A stretch of DNA of 44,827 bases from Muribaculaceae bacterium (GCA_003979155.1 RYWL01000006.1:1-44827), one strand, 5' to 3'; counted from the stretch's first letter, positions 1 to 9,148 are shown. The notes: generated by a model not told the origin, from the sequence alone. Made by a program: numbers and translations.

Positions 1-153
1 AGGATAAGTGCTGAAAGCATCTAAGCACGAAGCCCCCCTCAAGATAAGATTTCCATATAAGGGTCGTCAGAGACGATGACGTCGATAGGTCGCAGGTGCA
101 GGGACGGTAACGTCTACAGCCGAGCGATACTAATCACCCAAACCCTTTCCGGG
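1..153 (+). rRNA. 23S ribosomal RNA, 3' end (partial)
   Basis: The window opens inside the last part of a 23S rRNA. The segment around 62-135 shows the conserved domain VI end: a GGTCGTC-AGACGATGACG helix, GATAGGTCGCAGGTGCA, and the GAGCGATACTAAT motif that sits about 20 bases before the mature 3' end in other bacteria. The 5' part lies outside the window. The exact 3' end is estimated by analogy (around 150-155) and cannot be fixed from sequence alone. Confidence 0.93.
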
Positions 154-341
154 ACGCAAGTCCCCCCCAAGCTGACCGGTCATCGCCGGCCGAGTCAGCG
201 GCACGGACAACGTATCGTTCGTAAGCAAAGATTCCAAGAGGCAAGTGAATGTGAGTCGGCCCGACATAGCGCCGAATCCGCTTCCGGTAACTCTTTCTCC
301 CCATACGCCGTCGCATATTTGCGACGAGTGAAAAGAAACTA

Positions 342-447
<106 letters not shown>

Positions 448-451
448 TCTC

Positions 452-491
452 GAGCCCCGAAGGCAACCGCCTCCGGGGCTTTTTCTTTTTT
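452..491 (+). terminator. Rho-independent terminator of the rRNA operon
   Basis: A GC-rich stem (AGCCCCG-GAGGC type arms at 453-464 and 469-480) is followed directly by TTTTTCTTTTTT. It lies a few bases after the 5S rRNA, as expected for the end of an rrn operon. Confidence 0.9.
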
Positions 492-808
492 GTACCGGCG
501 CGAAACACGCGGCCTGTCAATTAGTCTCGACACTGGCGTGTGTGCCTGCAATGACAGGCGATATTTCTGCACTGTCGCATATTTCTCGGTGGTTTCCGAT
601 AATTAGTTTTGACAGTTATTGATTGTGATTAATAGATTGAATAACTTTCAACTTTTGTCAAAGTTCACCTGTGGAGTTTCTCCGGATTGCCCGATTCAAG
701 ATGTAATAGATTTGTAAAAGATTGTCGACAGAGTGAAATTTTATTTGCACAATTCGTTTTTTGTGCTTAAATTCGTGGCAGACATAGGGCACATATGTAT
801 TGACGATT
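492..808. other. Intergenic region between rRNA operon and xerC
   Basis: About 317 bases with no credible gene. A weak Bacteroidota-type promoter may lie at 687-714 (TTG, 17 bases, TAGATTTG), about 95 bases before xerC; the spacing is short of the 20 bases seen at the better promoters in this window. A small inverted repeat AACTTT-tgtc-AAAGTT lies near 650-665. Nothing else is recognised. Confidence 0.5.
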
Positions 809-1714
809 ATGATTTATGATGATTTCTATAATTTCATTCGTTGCGAGTCGATAGTCTCGGCCCATACATATGATGCGTATAAGCGAGACCTTGAGCAGTT
901 CCGCCGTTTTCTGACCGCGGAACTTATGCATGCCGATGATAATCCGCTGACTGCGACTTATGCTGATTTGCGACTGTGGGTGGCATCGTTGGCCTCGCGA
1001 AATTTTACCACTGCCACAATTTTGCGAAAGATGTCGGCGCTTCGAGCGCTATATGGCTATCTGATGCGCTACAAAGGTCTTGAGGTGAATCCGGCCGCAC
1101 GCCTTGTGGCACCTCGCGCGCCCCATAATCTGCCTGATTTTGTGCGAGAGGAAGAGACTGCCCGTGCCATCGACGCGCTCGATGCGGACTCGGACGATTT
1201 CGTGACGGCCCGTGATGCCCTTATCGTGGATATGTTGTACAGTACGGGAATTCGTGAGTCGGAACTTATAGGCCTGAAAAATGCCGATGTCGATGCCGCG
1301 AGGTGCGAACTAAAAGTGCTCGGCAAGCGTAATAAAGAAAGAATTATTCCTTTCGGGGCAGAACTCAAAGACATGATAGAGCATTATCGTATACTAAGAA
1401 GTGAATATGCGTCCGACGGCGATGCGTTTTTTGTACGTACCGACGGGCGTCCGCTCTACCGAATGCTTGTATACCGGGTTGTAAACTCGGCCCTGACAGA
1501 CGCGGCCGTCAATTCGTCGCGCCGCTCGCCGCATGTGCTCCGGCATTCGTTTGCAACCGATATGCTCAATAACGGCGCCGACCTCGTTGCAGTGCAAAAG
1601 CTGCTCGGACATGCCTCTCTTGAAACTACGCAAAGATATACTCATCTTACATATCGAGAACTTCAACAGAATTACAAACTCGCACATCCACGTGCACAAA
1701 AAATGGAGGATTAA
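809..1714 (+). CDS. xerC: Tyrosine recombinase XerC-like
   Basis: A 301-residue tyrosine recombinase, the usual Xer size, expected to resolve chromosome dimers at dif with a partner Xer protein. The N-terminal SAM-like core-binding domain covers about residues 1-100, and the catalytic domain follows. Catalytic residues visible: R149 (in TGIRESE), a lysine in the LGKRNKERIIP hairpin, H242 and R245 (HVLRHSF), H268 (LGHAS) and the nucleophile Y277 (QRYTH). The ATG at 809 is preferred over a TTG three codons upstream. The gene is 2 bases from hpf, a pairing that points to housekeeping Xer rather than a mobile-element integrase. XerC versus XerD cannot be settled by eye. Confidence 0.88.
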   Translation: MIYDDFYNFIRCESIVSAHTYDAYKRDLEQFRRFLTAELMHADDNPLTATYADLRLWVASLASRNFTTATILRKMSALRALYGYLMRYKGLEVNPAARLVAPRAPHNLPDFVREEETARAIDALDADSDDFVTARDALIVDMLYSTGIRESELIGLKNADVDAARCELKVLGKRNKERIIPFGAELKDMIEHYRILRSEYASDGDAFFVRTDGRPLYRMLVYRVVNSALTDAAVNSSRRSPHVLRHSFATDMLNNGADLVAVQKLLGHASLETTQRYTHLTYRELQQNYKLAHPRAQKMED

Positions 1715-1716
1715 CA

Positions 1717-2010
1717 ATGGATGTAAGAATTCAACCTATCCACTTCGATGTTTCCGAGAAACTGGTGGATTTCATCAACAAGAAAGCCGACAAACTCGCA
1801 CGTCGCTGTCCGGCCATCACAGTAGTCGATGTTACACTCAAAGTGGTAAAGCCTGAGACATCAAACAATAAGGAAGTTGTGGTACGTGTAACCGTGCCTC
1901 AGGCTCCTGAGGTTGTTGCAAACAAGGTTGCCGATACTTTCGAGGAAGCTTATGACCTCGCGCTCGAGGCTGTAGAACGTCAGATTTCAAAAAATAAAGA
2001 CAAGAAATAA
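1717..2010 (+). CDS. hpf: Ribosome hibernation promoting factor, short form
   Basis: A 97-residue protein of the HPF/RaiA (YfiA) family, which binds the 30S subunit in stationary phase and shuts ribosomes down. It shows the family's beta-alpha-beta-beta-beta-alpha pattern, beginning with VRIQPIHFDVSEKLVDFI and ending in a helix rich in basic residues (KNKDKK). The C-terminal dimerisation domain of long HPF is absent, so this is the short type. It follows xerC by 2 bases and is almost certainly co-transcribed with it. Confidence 0.9.
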   Translation: MDVRIQPIHFDVSEKLVDFINKKADKLARRCPAITVVDVTLKVVKPETSNNKEVVVRVTVPQAPEVVANKVADTFEEAYDLALEAVERQISKNKDKK

Positions 2011-2044
2011 CTCAGTCAGTTTCCTTTAAAGGAAATTTCGTAAT

Positions 2045-2094
2045 AACATTGCCTTGGCGTGCGTGTTCATGAGTGCGCCGAGGCAATGTTTTAA
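2045..2094 (+). terminator. Strong hairpin after hpf, probable terminator
   Basis: Arms at 2045-2059 and 2076-2090 (AACATTGCCTTGGCG and its complement) form a 15-bp stem with a single G-T pair and a 16-base loop. The following T-tract is weak (TTTTAAG, overlapping the stem end). It sits between hpf and the TlpA-like gene. Confidence 0.7.
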
Positions 2095-2128
2095 GAGTCT
2101 TGATGGCTCGTGTATTAAAAATCGAACA

Positions 2129-3148
2129 ATGAAGAAACCAATTTTTTTCACAGCATTTCTCGGTCTGGCCCTTGCGGCCTCGGCCGAACAGTTCAAAGTG
2201 ATAGCACCGCTTCCCGCGGATGCCGAGGGCTCTGTAGCACGACTTGTGAATTTTGATACCGGCGATACGATTGACAGCGTGATAGTGAAAGACAAATGCG
2301 CTCGTTTTGAAGGCGTTGTCGACGAGGGTATTCTCGCTCGCATAATGGCAAATGGCAGCCGCACGCCTGTGTTCATTCTCGAGCCGGGCACTATTTCGTT
2401 CAATGAAAAAGAGGGTGCTGCTTTCGGTACAATGCTCAACGACCAGTTCCGTCAGTTGAACAAGGATATCAATGCCGTAATGCAGAGTGCGCGCGAGGCG
2501 GGCACCGATGAGGCAGCCCGTCAGGCATATGATAAGTATGAGGCCATGCTCGACAGCACGATAAATTCTAACACCGACAATGTGCTTGGTTACTATCTGT
2601 TCCTCAGCGGCAAGTCGCAGCAGATGGACGCATCCTCGCTCCGCGAAGCCTTCAAGAAATACCCGGCTTTCGCGCACTTCAAGCGCTCGCAGAGCATGCT
2701 GGGGCAGGCCGAGAGGCGCGAAGCCACAGAGCCCGGAAACAAATATGTGGATTTCTCAGTGCCCCAGCCTGATGGAAAAGTTGTAAAGCTCAGCGATTAT
2801 GCGGGTAATGGCAAATACACACTTGTCGATTATTGGGCAAGCTGGTGTGGTCCGTGCATCCGCCAGACACGCGTACTGAAAGAAATCCAGGAGAAATATA
2901 AAGACGACCCCCGTCTGCAGATTCTCGGCGTGGCAGTCTGGGACAAGGTCGAAGATACCGAGCGAGCCATTGAGCAGCACAAACTTACCTGGCCCTGTAT
3001 TGTCGATGCCCAGACTATTCCGACCGATATCTATGGTATTATGGGTATTCCCAGCATCATGCTCATCGGACCGGACGGAACTATTCTGAGCCGTGACAAG
3101 CAGGGCGACGAGCTCAAAGCTGATGTCGATGCAGCCCTTGCAAAATGA
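2129..3148 (+). CDS. TlpA-like thioredoxin with DUF4369-type N-terminus
   Basis: A 339-residue exported thiol-disulfide protein. The ATG at 2129 begins a clean signal peptide (KK, hydrophobic stretch, ASA-E cleavage site near residue 19-20), so the 25-codon upstream extension of the open frame is rejected. Residues of about 20-105 resemble the DUF4369 beta-sandwich common in Bacteroidota. A helical linker follows, then from about residue 205 a TlpA/AhpC-type thioredoxin fold with the redox motif W-C240-G-P-C243 and the cis-proline region GIPSIMLI. It probably acts in the periplasm on cysteines of envelope proteins. Its true substrate cannot be read from the sequence. Confidence 0.87.
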   Translation: MKKPIFFTAFLGLALAASAEQFKVIAPLPADAEGSVARLVNFDTGDTIDSVIVKDKCARFEGVVDEGILARIMANGSRTPVFILEPGTISFNEKEGAAFGTMLNDQFRQLNKDINAVMQSAREAGTDEAARQAYDKYEAMLDSTINSNTDNVLGYYLFLSGKSQQMDASSLREAFKKYPAFAHFKRSQSMLGQAERREATEPGNKYVDFSVPQPDGKVVKLSDYAGNGKYTLVDYWASWCGPCIRQTRVLKEIQEKYKDDPRLQILGVAVWDKVEDTERAIEQHKLTWPCIVDAQTIPTDIYGIMGIPSIMLIGPDGTILSRDKQGDELKADVDAALAK

Positions 3149-3174
3149 AGTGGCGAAACGCTACGATATACAGA

Positions 3175-3210
3175 AAACCGCAGATTGTATGTAGTCTGCG
3201 GTTTTTTTAG
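3175..3210. terminator. Hairpin terminator between convergent genes
   Basis: ACCGCAGA (3177-3184) pairs with TCTGCGGT (3195-3202), followed by a run of T. It ends the plus-strand TlpA-like gene; the minus-strand gene ends at 3207, so the stem also lies just past that stop and may serve both directions. Confidence 0.85.
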
Positions 3211-3944
3211 TTTTTCAACAATATAAAAGAGAAGGTGCGTGCCGAGTCAACTCCTGAAGCTCTTGCCGAGCAGTATTTCATGGGATTGCATCGGCTACAG
3301 CAGGGCGATTCGGCTATGTTTGTGCGACATACACCTGCGTCGGCAAGTTGCCTGACAACGACTCCCGGGAGGTCGACGTGAGGCTTTGCGCTCTTGTTCT
3401 CGAACACAAACTCTGCAGGAAATAAATCGGCTACATCGCGGCCTGTTTCAAAGCAGCATTGGTGAATGCAAGGGCCGATAAAAGCCCTTATTCGCTGAGG
3501 CAAGGCACCGAGTGCCTGCATCGAGTCTATTGTATTGCTTACAATATTGGCCACAGTTCCACGCCAGCCCGAGTGTACGGCGGCTATCGCGCCTGCGGTT
3601 TCATCAATGAGGAGCACCGGCACACAATCGGCAGTGTTTATGCCAATAGCGATATTGCGGCAGCTGGTGACAAGGGCATCGATATGCAGCAGTGTATCAA
3701 TTTCGGCCGGTCCGTCGATAATTTTTACGTTAGGTGAATGCGTCTGGCGCGGCATTACTATTTGCTCCGGAGAAATGCCGAGTTCGTCGGCAAGGGCGAG
3801 CCTGCATTGATTGATGTGCGATGTGTCATCGCATGTATACGGGCAGATATTGAATCCTGAATACGGATTGCCTGCGACGGCTTCTGCTCCGCGTGATATG
3901 GTGGCTGCGACAAAGCGTGGCGATTCGGCAAGGATATCAATCAC
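3207..3944 (-). CDS. YfiH/LACC1-type purine nucleoside phosphorylase (laccase-domain family)
   Basis: About 245 residues, the usual length of the Cu-oxidase_4 (YfiH, LACC1/FAMIN) family, whose members act on purine nucleosides such as adenosine, despite older 'polyphenol oxidase' names. Metal-site motifs are visible: QTHS, NTADCVPVLL, VHSGWRGT and GPCIHQCCFE. The GTG at 3942-3944 is chosen as start because the longer open frame reaches back through the upstream gene's terminator hairpin (3965-4001) and overlaps that gene's 3' end. A GTG start needs confirmation. No promoter of its own was recognised, so it may rely on read-through from the ROK gene. Confidence 0.82.
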   Translation of the reverse strand: MIDILAESPRFVAATISRGAEAVAGNPYSGFNICPYTCDDTSHINQCRLALADELGISPEQIVMPRQTHSPNVKIIDGPAEIDTLLHIDALVTSCRNIAIGINTADCVPVLLIDETAGAIAAVHSGWRGTVANIVSNTIDSMQALGALPQRIRAFIGPCIHQCCFETGRDVADLFPAEFVFENKSAKPHVDLPGVVVRQLADAGVCRTNIAESPCCSRCNPMKYCSARASGVDSARTFSFILLKN

Positions 3945-3964
3945 AGTAGCGTTTTTTAGTGGTC

Positions 3965-4001
3965 GAAAAAAAGCCGGCACGGCATTGTTGCAGCACCGGC
4001 T
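3965..4001 (-). terminator. Terminator-like hairpin after the ROK gene
   Basis: Read on the minus strand, AGCCGG and CCGGCT form a 6-bp GC stem followed by seven T. It lies between the ROK kinase stop and the YfiH start and argues for the shorter YfiH protein. Confidence 0.65.
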
Positions 4002-4023
4002 ATTTTGAGGCGGATAAATTATA

Positions 4024-4995
4024 TCAGATAGATTCGGAGATTCGTTTTGCTTCCCAACCGAGAGCTGAGGCACCGAGAACTGCGGCATCGGCTTCTTTGA
4101 GTTCGCTCAGAATTACCTTTGCCAGGCCTTTGAAGCATGGGAGCATGTTGCGCTCGAGAGCTTCGCAAACCGGTTTGAGCAGCAGATCGCCGCTTTTTGA
4201 GAGCCCTCCGAAGAGAATGAATGCTTCGGGAGCGGAGAAAGAAACCATGTCGGCCATGGCTTCTCCAAGAATGTTGCCGGTGTATTCGAAGACATCTTTA
4301 GCGAGCTTGTCGCCCTGGACGGCAGCATCGTACACGTCTTTCGAAGTAATGGCGTCGATGTCGAGGTGGCGGAGGATAGAGGGCTCAGTGCGAGCTTCGA
4401 GAAATTCGCGTGCAGTGCGTGCGACACCTGTTGCCGAGCAATATGTTTCGAGACAGCCGGTGCGTCCACAACCGCAAAGCCTGCCGTTGTTGCGCTTTAC
4501 AATCACGTGGCCGAGTTCGCCGGCAAAACCGTTTGCTCCATATACCATCTGTCCGTTGATAACGATTCCCGAACCCACGCCGGTGCCGAGAGTAATCATT
4601 ATAAAATCTTTCATGCCACGGGCCGCACCATAAGTCATTTCGCCGAGGGCTGCAGCGTTTGCGTCGTTGGTAATGGCCACGGGAATGCCGAATTTCTCGC
4701 TAACGAGTTCTGCAAGATTGATAGATGGCCAGGGGAGGTTAACGGCGTTTTCAATACGGCCGGTATAGTAGTTGGCGTTTGGTGCGCCTATGCCTATGCC
4801 TTGAATTTTGTCTGTCGCCTCGTTTGCTTCTATTAATTTTGATGCAGCTGCATACAGTTCATCAAGATAGAGGTAGAAGTCGTTGTGACGCTGTGTTTTT
4901 ATCGACGAGCTGGCAATAACATTGCCGCGGGCATCAACGATACCGAATACTGTGTTTGTTCCGCCGATATCAATGCCGAGTACGTATGGTTTCAT
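4024..4995 (-). CDS. ROK-family sugar kinase, probable glucokinase
   Basis: A 323-residue ROK kinase that probably phosphorylates glucose with ATP as the entry step of glycolysis. The N-terminal phosphate loop reads GIDIGGTNTVFG (about residues 7-18); the substrate and catalytic segments are ITNDANAAALGE and GELGHV. The zinc site is CGCGRTGCLE, characteristic of ROK proteins. There is no N-terminal helix-turn-helix, so it is a kinase rather than a ROK repressor. It has its own promoter (5026-5056). Glucose is the usual substrate for this subgroup, but another hexose such as N-acetylmannosamine cannot be excluded. Confidence 0.88.
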   Translation of the reverse strand: MKPYVLGIDIGGTNTVFGIVDARGNVIASSSIKTQRHNDFYLYLDELYAAASKLIEANEATDKIQGIGIGAPNANYYTGRIENAVNLPWPSINLAELVSEKFGIPVAITNDANAAALGEMTYGAARGMKDFIMITLGTGVGSGIVINGQMVYGANGFAGELGHVIVKRNNGRLCGCGRTGCLETYCSATGVARTAREFLEARTEPSILRHLDIDAITSKDVYDAAVQGDKLAKDVFEYTGNILGEAMADMVSFSAPEAFILFGGLSKSGDLLLKPVCEALERNMLPCFKGLAKVILSELKEADAAVLGASALGWEAKRISESI

Positions 4996-5025
4996 TAGGT
5001 TTTCAGTTTAATTAGATTTGCTTTT

Positions 5026-5056
5026 CAAAGTTACGATTATTTCTTTGACTAAGCAA
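5026..5056 (-). promoter_or_regulatory. Bacteroidota-type promoter of the ROK kinase
   Basis: On the minus strand, TTG (5054-5056), 20 bases, then TAACTTTG (5026-5033), a match to the Bacteroides -33/-7 consensus. The -7 box ends about 30 bases before the ATG at 4995. Confidence 0.75.
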
Positions 5057-5119
5057 ATAACGCCTGGCAAAAATCGGCGAAATTGGCTCGGCCTGCACTT
5101 TGCTGTTGGTTCCATTTAT

Positions 5120-7663
5120 TTAAAGCAGCAGTGCGATGCGGTAGACAGCAAAAGCCGCAAGCCATGCAATGGCAGTGTTGTAGACTATGCTGAATGCGGC
5201 ATATTTCCACGAGTGGGTTTCGCGCCCAATGGCTGTCAATGAAGCTATGCAGGGGCAATACAGCAGAATGAATGTGAGGAAGCTGAGCGCTACGGCCGGT
5301 GTGAAATCGGGCTTGCCAGTCAGTGGGCTTGGGGCCTGAAGGCGTTCGCCGATGTGGTTTTCGGACGAGGCTTCATTGTTGGTATACAGCACTCCGAGTG
5401 TCGATACGACGATTTCTTTTGCCGGAATTCCGGCAGCGGCAGCTACCGATGCACGCCATTTGAATCCGAGGGGCTCCATAAGCGGATTGATGAATTTGCC
5501 GGCGATTTCGAGATATGAGTCGTGCTCGGTGTCGATATGCGAGTCGTCGCTTATGCCTTGAGCTGCGAGTGTGCTGTAGTCGCGCTCCGAGCGATTGAGT
5601 GGAAAGTAGTTGAGCGCCCACACTATTATTGAAGCAAATAGAATGATGCCGCCCATTTTTTTGATATACTCCCTGCCTTTAGCCCATGTGTGGCTCAGAG
5701 AAGCCTTCATGGCCGGCATGCGGTAGGGCGGAAGTTCCATTACAAAAGGAGTCTCGTCTTTGTGAAAGAGGAATTTACGCAGCAGTCGGGCTGTGATTAT
5801 CGCTACAAGAATACCGGCGAAATAGAGGGCGCAGAATACGGCCGCAGCATGAGAGGGGAAGAAAGTGCCGGTGAGGAGCACGTATATAGGCAGTCGGGCC
5901 GAACATGACATGAAAGGATTTATGAGAATGGTAATTATGCGGCTGCTGCGGCTCTCAATTGCTCGTGACGCGAGAATCGCCGGCACATTGCAGCCAAATC
6001 CCATGATAAGCGGAATAAACGATTTGCCGTGCAGGCCGATGCGGTGCATCACCTTGTCCATTATAAAAGCGGCTCGCGCCATATATCCTGAGTCTTCCAT
6101 GAAGGATATGCAGAAATACAGTATGAGGATATTTGGCAGAAAGACTATGACACCGCCAACGCCGCCAACGATTCCATCGACCACCATGTCTTTTACAATG
6201 CCTTGAGGCATAACGCGCTGAAGCACGTTGCTCAGCCACGACACGGCGTTGTCAATCCAGTTCATAGGATACTGACCGATGTCGAAAGTAGCCCAGAAGA
6301 TGAAGAACATTATGGCAAAGAAAATCGGGAAGCCGATAATTTTGTTGGTTGCGAGGCTGTCGAGCACATGAGTGAGATGATTTCCTTTTTTCTTTCCGGG
6401 CGAATATGTCTCCGTGAGCGCACCGGCCACAAAACCGTATTTTGCCGCGGCGACAATTGACGATATTTCTTCTCCGTTGATATTCTCGATGTGTCCCCGG
6501 AGCTTGTCGCGCAGGAGGATAATCGGATTATTGGTTCCGACGCGCAGATTCTCTTTCCACGACGGCTGTTTAATATTAGGCTGGCTTGCGCAACAACTTT
6601 TGCCGAGAAAGCAGAAGCAGCTGTTGTCGCACTTTTTGTTTTCGAGCGTTATCGTAGGTCGTGCCGATGTCTGGCTCTGTGGAATTTCCTCCTCCATTTC
6701 GTGGTCGCCTTCAAGGAGCTTAATCGCCATATATCGTGGCGAAAAATGCTTGCTTGTGTTCGGGGTGCTTTTGATTAGGTCGACGAGCTGGCGGACAGCG
6801 CCTTCGAGGTCAGTGCCGAGATTTACATGAATGTGTCGCACAACATCGTTCTGGCCCTCATACACGGCAATCACTGTGTCGAAGAGTTTCTGAAGTCCTT
6901 CGCCGGTTTTTGATACAACGGGCACCATGGGCACACCAATCATTTTGCTGAGATTTTCGTAGTCGAGTTTTGCCCCCTGCGCTCTGAGTTCGTCGTACAT
7001 GTTCAGTGCAATGACCATGCTTATATCCATGTCGATTAACTCGGTGGAGAGATAGAGGTTGCGCTGCAGATTCGACGAGTCGACCACGTTTAGAATGACA
7101 TCGGGAGTATCAGTACGCAGATATTGTCGCACATACAGCTCTTCGGGCGAATAGCATGATAGAGAATACGTGCCCGGAAGGTCGATGATGTTGAAGCGGT
7201 ATCCGGAGTACATGAAATGACCGGTTTTGGCATCGACAGTCACACCTGAATAATTGCCTACGTGCTCTTTTGCGCCGGAGGCAATGTTGAACAGCGATGT
7301 CTTACCGCAGTTCGGGTTGCCTATAAGCGCCACATTAATTAGATGACGGTGGTGATTGAAAATCTGATGCACACTCTCGTCGTCGGGAGCCGCAGTTGGG
7401 TGCAAGGCCTCTTCTCCGAGCACAACGCTCTCTTCCGAAGAGATTTGCACAACATCAATCATCGCGGCCTCGGATGCACGCAGAGAGATTTCATATCCGA
7501 GAATGCTATATTTAATGGGGTCTTTGAGCGGAGCATGGAGAAGGACCGTAATTACGTGCCCTTTTACAAATCCCATTTCGAGCAGACGCTTGCGAAAAGC
7601 GCCGTGTCCGTGAACTTTGACTATTATTGCGACTGAACCTGTAGGTAGTTCTGATAATTTCAT
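5120..7663 (-). CDS. feoB: FeoA-FeoB fusion, ferrous iron transporter
   Basis: An 847-residue inner-membrane Fe(II) transporter with FeoA fused in front of FeoB. Residues 1-75 are the FeoA SH3-like domain (LLEMGFVKG). The G-protein domain starts near residue 112, with GNPNCGKTSLFN (G1), DLPGTYSLS (G3) and NMYDE (G4). The membrane part begins near residue 440 and contains two gate repeats and about eight to ten helices, ending at the C-terminus. Unusual is a cysteine-rich insert at residues 345-358 (C345, C349, C351, C357, C358) between the G domain and the first membrane helix. The gene has its own promoter. No Fur/DtxR box was recognised. Confidence 0.95.
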   Translation of the reverse strand: MKLSELPTGSVAIIVKVHGHGAFRKRLLEMGFVKGHVITVLLHAPLKDPIKYSILGYEISLRASEAAMIDVVQISSEESVVLGEEALHPTAAPDDESVHQIFNHHRHLINVALIGNPNCGKTSLFNIASGAKEHVGNYSGVTVDAKTGHFMYSGYRFNIIDLPGTYSLSCYSPEELYVRQYLRTDTPDVILNVVDSSNLQRNLYLSTELIDMDISMVIALNMYDELRAQGAKLDYENLSKMIGVPMVPVVSKTGEGLQKLFDTVIAVYEGQNDVVRHIHVNLGTDLEGAVRQLVDLIKSTPNTSKHFSPRYMAIKLLEGDHEMEEEIPQSQTSARPTITLENKKCDNSCFCFLGKSCCASQPNIKQPSWKENLRVGTNNPIILLRDKLRGHIENINGEEISSIVAAAKYGFVAGALTETYSPGKKKGNHLTHVLDSLATNKIIGFPIFFAIMFFIFWATFDIGQYPMNWIDNAVSWLSNVLQRVMPQGIVKDMVVDGIVGGVGGVIVFLPNILILYFCISFMEDSGYMARAAFIMDKVMHRIGLHGKSFIPLIMGFGCNVPAILASRAIESRSSRIITILINPFMSCSARLPIYVLLTGTFFPSHAAAVFCALYFAGILVAIITARLLRKFLFHKDETPFVMELPPYRMPAMKASLSHTWAKGREYIKKMGGIILFASIIVWALNYFPLNRSERDYSTLAAQGISDDSHIDTEHDSYLEIAGKFINPLMEPLGFKWRASVAAAAGIPAKEIVVSTLGVLYTNNEASSENHIGERLQAPSPLTGKPDFTPAVALSFLTFILLYCPCIASLTAIGRETHSWKYAAFSIVYNTAIAWLAAFAVYRIALLL

Positions 7664-7685
7664 TATAGAGCTTTGTTTTAACTGT

Positions 7686-7716
7686 CAAAGTTACGCGATT
7701 TAGTTTGTATGGCCAA
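7686..7716 (-). promoter_or_regulatory. Bacteroidota-type promoter of feoAB
   Basis: On the minus strand, TTG (7714-7716), 20 bases, then TAACTTTG (7686-7693). The -7 box ends 22 bases before the feoAB start codon. Same spacing as the promoters at 5026 and 20844. Confidence 0.75.
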
Positions 7717-7799
7717 TACTCAGAGCATGGTATTTTTTATTGTTTTTATTGCATGTTTTTATTGCAGACGGGGCTTTTTTACATATCCTACTTTTTTTG

Positions 7800-7807
7800 T
7801 ACCTTTG
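7800..7807 (+). promoter_or_regulatory. -7 box directly at the start of the permease gene
   Basis: TACCTTTG matches the Bacteroidota -7 box and ends only 5 bases before the ATG at 7813. Transcription would begin at or within a few bases of the start codon. No TTG lies at the usual distance upstream. Confidence 0.5.
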
Positions 7808-7812
7808 TCGGG

Positions 7813-9066
7813 ATGAATGCAGGATTATGGATATCGCGTCGGATGCGGCTCGGAGCGAGCGGCACCGGCAGCCCGGCAGCCGTTGTCATTGCCGTTGTGG
7901 GAGTGGCACTTGCGGTTATGGTAATGGAGTTTACGCTTGCCATTGTCACCGGATTCAAAAGTGGCATCCGTGAGAAGTTGAGCGGCTTCGAAGCCCAGGT
8001 GAGTGTGCTTGCCCCGATAGGCGGACATGATTGTGGGAGCTCAGATTTTCTGACATATACGCCCGAACTCGACAGCGTTGTGACGAGCGCCGTACCTGCC
8101 GGAGCCGATGTGCGTATGGCCATACGCCAGCCAGGAATACTGAAGACCGATGATGATTTTCAGGGAGTGATTTTTCTGGGGCAGTCTCCGCAGTCCGATT
8201 TTGACTTCGAACGAGCAAATATAGTCGAAGGCCGTTGGCCCGATTTTGCATGTGACACGTGCGATAACGAGATTTTGGTGTCGCGCAGTCTTGCAAATCG
8301 ATTCAATCTCGGTGTGGGCGACAAGGTATTCTCAACGTTTGTGATTGACGGCAACGTGAAGATGCGTCGGCACAAGGTGGCCGGACTATATGTGTCGAAT
8401 TTCGGAGAGTACGATAATTCTGTGGTTTACGCCTCGTTGCGAGGCCTTCAGAAAGTAGCCGGAGTCGACTCCCTCTCGGCGGGTTCGCTCGACATACGCG
8501 GAATACCCTTCGATGAGATTGGCGAAGTGAGCGGAGCCCTGCGCAATGCCCTTCTCGACGCCACAGCCCGTGAAACTCTTGATTCGTATTATCCTGTCGA
8601 CGATATTTTGCGTACAGGTGCACTCTATTTCAATTGGCTCGAACTGCTTGACACTAATGTGGCCGTTATTTTTATACTCATGCTTGCCGTAGCCGGCTTT
8701 ACGCTTGTATCGAGCCTGTTTATACTTATTCTTGAGCGTGTGCGCACTATAGGCGTTCTAAGGGCGATTGGCGGCAGCCGTGCGTTTATCCGCGCGATAT
8801 TCATCGACCTTGGTATGCGTCTTGTTGTAATGGGTCTTCTTGCCGGAAATGTCGCCGGCTTAGGCCTGCTGCTTATACAGAAATATACACGCGTGCTTCC
8901 GCTCGACCCCGAGATGTATTATCTCGATGCAGTGCCGGTAGAGTTCGTGCCGTGGCAGTTTATGGCTCTGAATGTGGGTGTTATTGTTGTTTCGTGGCTT
9001 ATCCTTGCCATCCCAGCCGGGGTGGCTTCGCACACCGACCCGTCGAAAGCAATAGAGAGCGATTGA
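7813..9066 (+). CDS. FtsX-like ABC permease, LolC/LolE family
   Basis: A 417-residue inner-membrane protein of the lipoprotein-releasing (LolC/E) permease type, which with an ATPase hands lipoproteins from the inner membrane to the periplasmic carrier. It has the family's order: a short N-terminal LWISRRM helix, TM1 at about 22-45, a large periplasmic MacB-like domain (about 46-270), and three TM helices in the FtsX domain (about 275-410) with the motif ILERVRTIGVLRAIGGS. The ATG at 7813 is supported by the ISRR segment matching the family's beginning; the longer frame from 7705 adds an unlikely extension. No LolD-like ATPase lies beside it. Confidence 0.85.
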   Translation: MNAGLWISRRMRLGASGTGSPAAVVIAVVGVALAVMVMEFTLAIVTGFKSGIREKLSGFEAQVSVLAPIGGHDCGSSDFLTYTPELDSVVTSAVPAGADVRMAIRQPGILKTDDDFQGVIFLGQSPQSDFDFERANIVEGRWPDFACDTCDNEILVSRSLANRFNLGVGDKVFSTFVIDGNVKMRRHKVAGLYVSNFGEYDNSVVYASLRGLQKVAGVDSLSAGSLDIRGIPFDEIGEVSGALRNALLDATARETLDSYYPVDDILRTGALYFNWLELLDTNVAVIFILMLAVAGFTLVSSLFILILERVRTIGVLRAIGGSRAFIRAIFIDLGMRLVVMGLLAGNVAGLGLLLIQKYTRVLPLDPEMYYLDAVPVEFVPWQFMALNVGVIVVSWLILAIPAGVASHTDPSKAIESD

Positions 9067-9148
9067 CCCTAAACCAACTTTTTTGCAAAAGAAGTGTTAA
9101 AATAATACATATCCGTTTATTTAAAACTGTGATACCGACAAAATTCAT

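Noticed and set aside
809..1714. XerC as the integrase of a mobile element
   Set aside because: It is paired with hpf, has normal Xer length, and no attachment repeats or cargo are seen.
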